A DNA stretch of 5,610 nt, from positions 1 to 5,610 of the forward strand of contig CALAEU010000109.1 of NCBI GenBank assembly GCA_937891215.1, given 5' to 3'. Origin of the DNA: an uncultured Clostridia bacterium (GTDB taxonomy: Bacteria > Bacillota_A > Clostridia > Oscillospirales > Acutalibacteraceae). The notes under the pieces are model-generated. The model did not search any database, was not told the DNA's origin, and saw only the letters and a list, made by a program, of their open reading frames with translations. Made by a program: the position numbers and the translations under genes. This document shows positions 1-4,378 of the stretch, in pieces (position 1 is the first letter of the stretch; each line of letters opens with the position of its first letter).

Positions 1-376
1 GTTTTAATTACTCTTTCTTCACCTTCTTCATATGTAATCCAACCATTTTGAATACCAATTGGAATACCTGCTAAACCAAATCCAACAGAAGCAATTGAAG
101 CCATTCCATTAGAAGGGAATCTATCAGGAATTAAACCATATGAATATAATGATTCATCAGTAACTTGAGTTTCCCAAAAGAAGTTGAAGCAAGCTTCTTC
201 TTCTTTTAGGGCATATGTAGAAACATCCTTTGATTCAAGAATCACGTTACCTGTTGTAGGTTCAGTAACAGGAGTTTCTGTTTGTGTTCCTGTTGGAGGA
301 ACAGTTGGCTTATCACAGCCTGCTAAACAAATAACAAGCGTTAATATTAATAATAAACTAAATGATTTAACTTCAC
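1..376 (-). CDS. Glycoamylase-like (GH144-type) lipoprotein, N-terminal part, runs off the left edge; start unclear
   Basis: The reading frame gives a hydrophobic signal segment (SLLLILTLVI) and the lipobox LAGC, with the lipidated Cys at 315-317. A Pro/Thr-rich linker follows at mature residues 4-23. The start of a catalytic domain then shows FNFFWE (44-49), GLIPDR (61-66), ASIASVGFGLA (73-83) and GWITYEEGEERV (92-103). Those blocks match the opening of the glycoamylase-like domain (PF10091), which includes GH144 endo-beta-1,2-glucanases. The product is therefore probably an exported, membrane-anchored glucan-degrading enzyme; the substrate is inference. The frame is open up to a TGA at 453-455, but no ATG, GTG or TTG lies in frame before the lipobox. 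The start given is an out-of-frame GTG (374-376) that would yield a good signal peptide (VKLNHF, then SLLLIL) if one T were missing near 366-368. The gene lies 86 bp after the sugar kinase stop codon, with no clear terminator between them. Only about 105 mature residues are in the window. Confidence 0.72.
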
Positions 377-462
377 CAGGTTTTAATGATATTGTCCTTT
401 TTAAAGCAAGTATTGGGTCTACTGCAAATTGTATTTTTTTTGAAAAAGTTTTTCACATCTTT

Positions 463-1581
463 TTAAAGTGTTGATTTTACTTGATTTACGATAGATTGCA
501 TCTCTGAAAATTTAGCTTCAATATCTGCAACTAACTTAAATTGAGTTCTTGCACGAACTAAATTATGCTCGGGATATTCAGTTTTAAAATAAACATCACC
601 ATTAATAAAATCTGCTAAAAATCTCACACCACATTCAAATGTTAAAAGTTTAGATGCGAATGGTAAATATTCAATTTCATTTTCAGTAAGTGAATCCCCT
701 GCTGACTCAAGATAACCTTCAACATACGCTTTAAAAAGTTCTAAATCAAGAGAGATTTTAGAAAGGTCTTTTTCATCTTCTGCACCTGTGTTAGCACCAA
801 AGCGAATACTGTCACCGAAATCATAAAGTGAACTACCGGGCATAACAGTATCAAGGTCAACAACGCAAAGAGGCTTGTTTGTTGATTTATCAAAAAGAAC
901 ATTGTTAAGCTTTGTATCGTTATGAGTAACTCGTAAAGGAATTTCACCACTTTCTAACATACTGGTGAGAACAGAACAATCTTTTTCTCTTGCTAATACA
1001 AACTCTATTTCTTCTTTTGCTTCATCTTTTCTACCTGATTTATTTTCTTCTAAAGCGATTTTAAAATCGTTAAATCTTGAAACTGTGTTATGGAAATTCG
1101 GAATTGTATCTTTGAGAGTTTCTATAGGGTAATCTGCCAATTGTTTCTGGAAATTTCCGAAAGCTATTGCAGCCATTTTAAAATCCTCTTTTGAATTAAC
1201 ACCATCTAAAGAATAAGAATTATCTACAAAATTGTAAACTCTCCAATGACCGCCATCTTCTGTTTTAACATAGTTTTCACCGCTACTTGTTTTGAAAACA
1301 GTTAAAACTTCACGCTCGGTGTCGCCACCTGCTTCGGCAATCTTTTTCTTAATATGTTCAGTAACTCCAACGACATTTTCCATAACCGCAACAGGGTTTT
1401 TAAAAACATTATGGTTAATCCACTGAAGAAGGTATTTTTCTACTCTACCTTCCACATTATATTCTACTACGAAAGTATCATTAATATGACCAACTGTAAT
1501 AGGTTTTATTTCTTTTATAGTACCATTAAATCCATACTGGTATAAAATGCCACATAACTTATTATATAATATTGTATCCAT
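463..1581 (-). CDS. APH-fold sugar kinase, N-acetylhexosamine 1-kinase (NahK)-like
   Basis: A cytoplasmic 372-residue protein with no signal peptide or membrane segment, about the length of NahK. It shows the family's N-terminal GHINDTF (31-37) and LLQWIN (51-56) blocks, the Brenner-type catalytic loop VTHNDTKLNNVLFD (218-231; His220, Asp222 as likely catalytic base, Asn227), and the metal-binding segment VVDLDTVMPGSSLYDFGDSIR (240-260; Asp242/Asp244). These blocks closely match Bifidobacterium NahK (LnpB), which uses ATP to phosphorylate the C1 hydroxyl of GlcNAc or GalNAc. Relatives are often mislabelled mucin desulfatase (MdsC) or aminoglycoside phosphotransferase. The exact sugar cannot be fixed from sequence; glucose or another hexose is possible. 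The ATG start is well supported by AAGGAG seven bases upstream. The gene has its own near-consensus promoter with an operator-like palindrome, so expression is probably controlled by a repressor that senses sugar. It lies downstream of the permease and upstream of the GH144-type lipoprotein. Confidence 0.85.
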   Translation of the reverse strand: MDTILYNKLCGILYQYGFNGTIKEIKPITVGHINDTFVVEYNVEGRVEKYLLQWINHNVFKNPVAVMENVVGVTEHIKKKIAEAGGDTEREVLTVFKTSSGENYVKTEDGGHWRVYNFVDNSYSLDGVNSKEDFKMAAIAFGNFQKQLADYPIETLKDTIPNFHNTVSRFNDFKIALEENKSGRKDEAKEEIEFVLAREKDCSVLTSMLESGEIPLRVTHNDTKLNNVLFDKSTNKPLCVVDLDTVMPGSSLYDFGDSIRFGANTGAEDEKDLSKISLDLELFKAYVEGYLESAGDSLTENEIEYLPFASKLLTFECGVRFLADFINGDVYFKTEYPEHNLVRARTQFKLVADIEAKFSEMQSIVNQVKSTL

Positions 1582-1588
1582 TTTGTTA

Positions 1589-1594
1589 CTCCTT
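1589..1594 (-). promoter_or_regulatory. Ribosome binding site of the sugar kinase
   Basis: AAGGAG lies seven bases before the ATG at 1579-1581, which fixes the kinase start. Confidence 0.9.
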
Positions 1595-1601
1595 AAGGAA
1601 T

Positions 1602-1623
1602 TTATAGTTACATGTAATTATAA
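1602..1623. promoter_or_regulatory. Operator-like 22-bp inverted repeat over the kinase promoter
   Basis: A perfect 10-bp core palindrome TTACATGTAA (1608-1617) extends to 11-bp arms (1602-1612 and 1613-1623) with a single mismatched pair (1607/1618). It covers the -10 box and the expected transcription start, the usual place for a repressor to block RNA polymerase. The symmetric AT-rich form resembles operators of GntR-type sugar regulators, but no regulator gene lies in the window, so the binding protein is unknown. Confidence 0.6.
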
Positions 1624-1645
1624 TATATTGCTTAGGTTTAGTCAA
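1617..1645 (-). promoter_or_regulatory. Sigma-A-type promoter of the sugar kinase
   Basis: On the minus strand a -35 box TTGACT (1640-1645) and a perfect -10 box TATAAT (1617-1622) are separated by exactly 17 bases. The predicted transcript starts near 1610 and gives a leader of about 30 bases carrying the AAGGAG site. The -35 box lies four bases past the permease stop codon, so the kinase has its own promoter, although read-through from the permease is not blocked by any visible terminator. Confidence 0.85.
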
Positions 1646-1648
1646 GAT

Positions 1649-2773
1649 TCAAACAGTAGGAATCAGGTAACAGGAAATAGTTAAAACTGCTAAAAACCCG
1701 AAATTAAAGGCAGTAAACATTAAAATATATTTCTTTGTTTTGCCCGGGTTGTTTTTAGTATACTCTCTTAAAGTAATTAAACTTGCAAGAGAAGCTATTA
1801 AAGTGCCTACCCCACCAATGTTTACACCTAACAATAAATCTTTATAATCATTTGTAAACTGTGAAAGAAGAATTGCGGACGGAACATTACTTATAAACTG
1901 ACAGGAAATTATACTGAAAAGAATTGTACTTTTGTCAAGCAAAAACTGAAAAACTTCTTTTACTGCATCTATTCGTGCCATATTTCCCGAAAAAACAAAA
2001 AATGCACAGAATGTTAATAGCAAAGGATAATCTACCATTTTTAGTGCTTTTTTATCTAAAATTAAAAGTGTAGCAGGAATAATTACGAGACCAGTCCAAT
2101 AAGGAATAAAGCGGAACACAATTAAAATAGAGTACGCAAAAAGAACTAAATAAATCGCTGTTCTTGTTTTGCTTATGTGCATTTCTTCGCCTTGCAACTC
2201 AAGTGGTTCTTTTTTTACAAATACAAAACAACAAGCGGTTATAATTGCAATTGAAATTATAAATGTCGGTAACATTGTGAGCATAAATTCGCCTGTCGGT
2301 ATGTTGAATTTTGAATACAAAAACAAGTTTTGAGGGTTGCCGAATGGTGTTAGCATACCACCTAAATTTGCGGCAATATTCTGCATTATAAATGTAAACG
2401 CCATATATTTCTTTTTACCTGTTGTTTTTAACACAAAGCAACCGAGTGGTAAAAATGTTAAAAGTGCCATATCGTTTGCAATTAACATAGAACCTATAAA
2501 TGTTATATACACAAGTGCCAAAATTGCAAATCGGGCATTTTTAAAAAGTTTTACAATTTGCTCTGCCAACATATAAAAGAAATTTATATTTTTGAGAGCA
2601 CAAACTACCGCTAAAACACAAAAAAGACAAGTAAGTGTCTTAAAATCAAAATAACCTATATAATTTTTATCCACAGGAACAATTATTGTAGTGATTAATG
2701 CCGCAACAAGAGCAATTACTAAAACAACATTTTTCTTGCAAAACCTTGGAACTTCTTTAACTATTACTGACAT
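1649..2773 (-). CDS. ArsB/CitMHS (ion transporter superfamily) anion permease
   Basis: A 374-residue integral membrane protein with about ten to twelve hydrophobic segments spread over the whole length. Diagnostic motifs come in two related halves, as in the ion transporter superfamily (CitMHS/ArsB/NhaD/SLC13). The first half has ANDMALLTFLPL (from about residue 99) and NLGGMLTPFGNPQNL (136-150). The second has SCQFISNVPSA (290-300) and GVNIGGVGTLIAS (316-328). The GNPQN and SNVPS loops are the usual substrate and cation re-entrant regions. The product is probably a secondary transporter for an anion such as a di/tricarboxylate, arsenite or related oxyanion; the substrate is not readable from sequence. 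The frame could begin five codons earlier at a GTG (2786-2788), but that codon overlaps the GGAG site placed nine bases before the ATG at 2771-2773, so the ATG is preferred. The gene has its own strong promoter. Its stop is 67 bases before the kinase start. Confidence 0.85.
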   Translation of the reverse strand: MSVIVKEVPRFCKKNVVLVIALVAALITTIIVPVDKNYIGYFDFKTLTCLFCVLAVVCALKNINFFYMLAEQIVKLFKNARFAILALVYITFIGSMLIANDMALLTFLPLGCFVLKTTGKKKYMAFTFIMQNIAANLGGMLTPFGNPQNLFLYSKFNIPTGEFMLTMLPTFIISIAIITACCFVFVKKEPLELQGEEMHISKTRTAIYLVLFAYSILIVFRFIPYWTGLVIIPATLLILDKKALKMVDYPLLLTFCAFFVFSGNMARIDAVKEVFQFLLDKSTILFSIISCQFISNVPSAILLSQFTNDYKDLLLGVNIGGVGTLIASLASLITLREYTKNNPGKTKKYILMFTAFNFGFLAVLTISCYLIPTV

Positions 2774-2782
2774 TTTTCTTTT

Positions 2783-2786
2783 CTCC
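2783..2786 (-). promoter_or_regulatory. Ribosome binding site that decides the permease start
   Basis: GGAG lies nine bases before the ATG at 2771-2773. The alternative GTG (2786-2788) would overlap this site and has no purine-rich site of its own, so the shorter 374-residue protein is favoured. Confidence 0.75.
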
Positions 2787-2815
2787 ACAAGTAAATTCTT
2801 TTTTAAACCTGCAAT

Positions 2816-2844
2816 ATAATAGTACTTGAGTTTGTAAATGTCAA
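2816..2844 (-). promoter_or_regulatory. Sigma-A-type promoter of the permease
   Basis: A perfect -35 box TTGACA (2839-2844) and a -10 box TATTAT (2816-2821, five of six matches) are spaced by 17 bases. An A-rich tract just upstream on the minus strand (2847-2853) could act as an UP element. The predicted start near 2809 gives a leader of about 36 bases. The promoter lies 12 bases from the end of the inverted repeat element. Confidence 0.85.
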
Positions 2845-2856
2845 GGTTTTTTTATA

Positions 2857-3083
2857 AAGTGCTGAATGCTGAGTGATGAGTGATGAATTAAGGAATGTAA
2901 AATCAGGAAAGCGCTACGCGTTTGATTATAATAGTTATTGAATAAAAATAGTTAATCCTATCATTTAAAGTTTTTTACTAGCAACTAAAAATGATAGGAA
3001 AATTTCATTGTTTTTGATATTTAATTATAATTGCTGACCGCAGGTCCCGAAACTCAGCAATCATCACTCAGCATTCAGCACTT
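2857..3083. repeat. MITE-like intergenic repeat with perfect 23-bp inverted ends made of 7-bp units
   Basis: The segments 2857-2879 and 3061-3083 are perfect inverted copies of each other (23 bp). Each end is built of four tandem 7-mers of form G(C/A)TGA(A/G)T. On the left these are GCTGAAT, GCTGAGT, GATGAGT, GATGAAT (2861-2888). On the right, read on the other strand, they are GCTGAAT, GCTGAGT, GATGATT, GCTGAGT (3079 down to 3052). The interior has no open reading frame worth noting. It contains a second AT-rich hairpin (2956-2999) and a short palindrome GACCGCAGGTC (3035-3045). The right end touches the stop codon of the lipoprotein gene, and no target-site duplication is visible. It fits a non-autonomous mobile repeat, but no other copy is in the window to prove that. 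Together with the permease leader and promoter it fills the whole 310-base gap 2774-3083. Confidence 0.7.
2956..2999. repeat. Internal hairpin of the repeat element
   Basis: Arms TCCTATCATTT (2956-2966) and AAATGATAGGA (2989-2999) pair perfectly over 11 bp. After an A-A mismatch of two bases, AGTT/AACT continues the stem and leaves a loop of ten bases. On the minus strand it is followed by a loosely T-rich stretch, so it might end lipoprotein transcripts, but the stem is AT-rich and the tract is interrupted. Its position near the middle of the element suggests it is part of the element's folded structure. Confidence 0.5.
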
Positions 3084-4169
3084 CTAATACCTAGTCAACT
3101 CCGCCTTAAACAATGTATCAACAGGATATTCTCCTCCACCCTGTCTGTATTTTGCGGCACCTGATTCAAAGAGGACGAAAATAGTACCGTTAACGCTCTC
3201 TACCCCCTGACTCATTGGTGGTGCGGTATAAGTTATTTTTGTTTCTAACTCATCACACGCGTAAAGGTCAACTTCAACTCCATCAACTGTTACTGTACCT
3301 GCTTTATCCCCTTCAGTTACATCGTTAAAAACTTTTATTACAGAGTTATTTTTTCTACCATAACTTGTGCTGAATATAAATCCCCCTGAAAGAGTTCGTG
3401 TCATACCCTGAACCTGCTCAGGAATTGCTAACATAATATCCGGCACATAACCATCGCGTGTTGAATTGATTTTATCTATTTTGGGAAGTCCATCTTTAAG
3501 ATTGTATCCTTCACAATAAGCGTAAAAAGTTTCGCCAGAATTTATTGTAGTAACATTAGTCACTTTATTTCTCTCTGCTGGTGTACTTTCTATAAAATCT
3601 CCTACCCATAAAATTTCGCTGTAAACATTAGCGAAAGAACCTTTTGTATTGATTTTAAAATCACTTGTAAATTGAACAGTATCGCCATCTTTTGCTTTTT
3701 CTAATGTTTCAATTGCAATAGTTCTTGCAGAATAATCGCCTGTTACAAAAATATAATTACCTGAAGAAGCAATGCCACCAGCGTGACCATAATACATTGA
3801 ACCGTCAACATTCTGGAGTTTTACAGATTTAATAAGACTACCTGTTTTTGCATCTAAAATCATAAGCATTGATGGAAAAAACTCGTCTTCATAATAACCG
3901 CTTATTATAATCCAGTCCATATCGAAATTATAACAGAGACCCTGTGGAATTATACCTTCATAAAGACCCGGGGTGGTAAATGAAGGTGTAAACATTTTTG
4001 AAAACTCGTTAAAATCTTCACTTTCAGATAAAAAATCATACAAAACAACATTTGTAGCAGAAATAGTATCAACTATATCTTTTGTTTTTAAAATCTTTTT
4101 ACCACCACAAGAAGTAAGCAAAGACACTACAAGTAAAAGTGAGATTACAGAAAGCAATATTTTTTTCAC
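3084..4169 (-). CDS. Lipoprotein of unknown function, probable beta-propeller fold
   Basis: A 361-residue exported protein. Residues 1-20 are a lipoprotein signal peptide (MKK, a hydrophobic core, then the lipobox LLTSC with Cys21). The rest has no membrane segment and is rich in beta-strand-like patches. Repeated stretches of the form hydrophobic strand, Gly/Ser turn, hydrophobic strand include QGLCYNFDMDWIIISGYY (76-93), SMLMILDAKTGSLIKSVKL (100-118), HAGGIASSGNYIFVTGDY (129-146) and QGVESVNGTIFVLFES (321-336). Such patterns are typical of propeller blades (QG...WIIISGYY, LDAKTG). No catalytic motif is recognised, so no function is assigned. The start is a GTG at 4167-4169, chosen because AAGGTGG lies seven bases upstream and it begins the signal peptide. 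It appears monocistronic, with a terminator upstream and a repeat element touching its TAG stop codon, so its C-terminal end may have been reshaped by the element. Confidence 0.75.
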   Translation of the reverse strand: MKKILLSVISLLLVVSLLTSCGGKKILKTKDIVDTISATNVVLYDFLSESEDFNEFSKMFTPSFTTPGLYEGIIPQGLCYNFDMDWIIISGYYEDEFFPSMLMILDAKTGSLIKSVKLQNVDGSMYYGHAGGIASSGNYIFVTGDYSARTIAIETLEKAKDGDTVQFTSDFKINTKGSFANVYSEILWVGDFIESTPAERNKVTNVTTINSGETFYAYCEGYNLKDGLPKIDKINSTRDGYVPDIMLAIPEQVQGMTRTLSGGFIFSTSYGRKNNSVIKVFNDVTEGDKAGTVTVDGVEVDLYACDELETKITYTAPPMSQGVESVNGTIFVLFESGAAKYRQGGGEYPVDTLFKAELTRY

Positions 4170-4176
4170 AGTTACA

Positions 4177-4183
4177 CCACCTT
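4177..4183 (-). promoter_or_regulatory. Ribosome binding site supporting the GTG start of the lipoprotein
   Basis: AAGGTGG, one base from the AAGGAGG consensus, lies seven bases before the GTG at 4167-4169. Confidence 0.8.
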
Positions 4184-4190
4184 TTCGGGT

Positions 4191-4219
4191 ATTCTACTAC
4201 AAATTATTGAAAAATGCAA
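4191..4219 (-). promoter_or_regulatory. Possible promoter of the propeller lipoprotein
   Basis: TAGAAT (4191-4196, five of six matches to the -10 consensus) lies 17 bases from TTGCAT (4214-4219, a poor -35 box). The predicted start near 4184 would leave almost no leader before the ribosome binding site, so this is only a candidate. The gene needs a promoter somewhere here because a terminator separates it from the gene upstream. Confidence 0.4.
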
Positions 4220-4317
4220 ATCTACATAAAATAAAAGGTTGCTCAGTTTAGATGCAGAAGGCATTTTCTTTGCCCCGAAGTCGTATATAAATACGTCAAG
4301 TGGGTAAAAAATGACTA

Positions 4318-4355
4318 AAACGAACACTGATAATTGAAATCATCAGTGTTCGTTT
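4318..4355 (-). terminator. Rho-independent terminator after the Gfo/Idh gene
   Basis: Arms AAACGAACACTGAT and ATCAGTGTTCGTTT (4318-4331 and 4342-4355) form a perfect 14-bp stem with a 10-base loop. On the minus strand the stem is followed by TTTTAGTCATTTTTT, giving a good U tract. It starts about 24 bases past the Gfo/Idh stop codon. The other strand has only a short T run, so it acts mainly in the gene direction. Confidence 0.88.
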
Positions 4356-4378
4356 GTTCTGCGCTAAAATCAGCAACC

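Noticed and set aside
184..474. Plus-strand open frame of 96 codons
   Set aside because: It is antisense to the lipobox and catalytic-domain start of the GH144-type gene. It has no ribosome binding site and no recognisable domain.
463..1581. Antibiotic resistance (aminoglycoside phosphotransferase) or mucin desulfatase
   Set aside because: The fold is shared, but the GHINDTF, THNDTKLNN and DLDTVMPGS blocks are those of NahK-like sugar kinases. The desulfatase label is a historical misannotation.
2786..2788. GTG as start of the permease
   Set aside because: It overlaps the GGAG ribosome binding site of the ATG fifteen bases further on and has no site of its own.
2861..2888. Heptamer runs as a CRISPR array
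   Set aside because: The 7-bp units are directly tandem with no spacers, far from CRISPR repeat sizes.
2857..3083. Inverted ends of the repeat as a terminator
   Set aside because: The arms are about 180 bases apart, and neither strand has a T run directly after the second arm.
3973..4251. Plus-strand open frame of 92 codons
   Set aside because: It is antisense to the signal peptide region of the propeller lipoprotein. Its residues reflect the reversed codons of that gene.
4294..4299. TTGACG as -35 box for the propeller lipoprotein
   Set aside because: The sequence 17 bases downstream is GGGGCA, which is not a -10 box.
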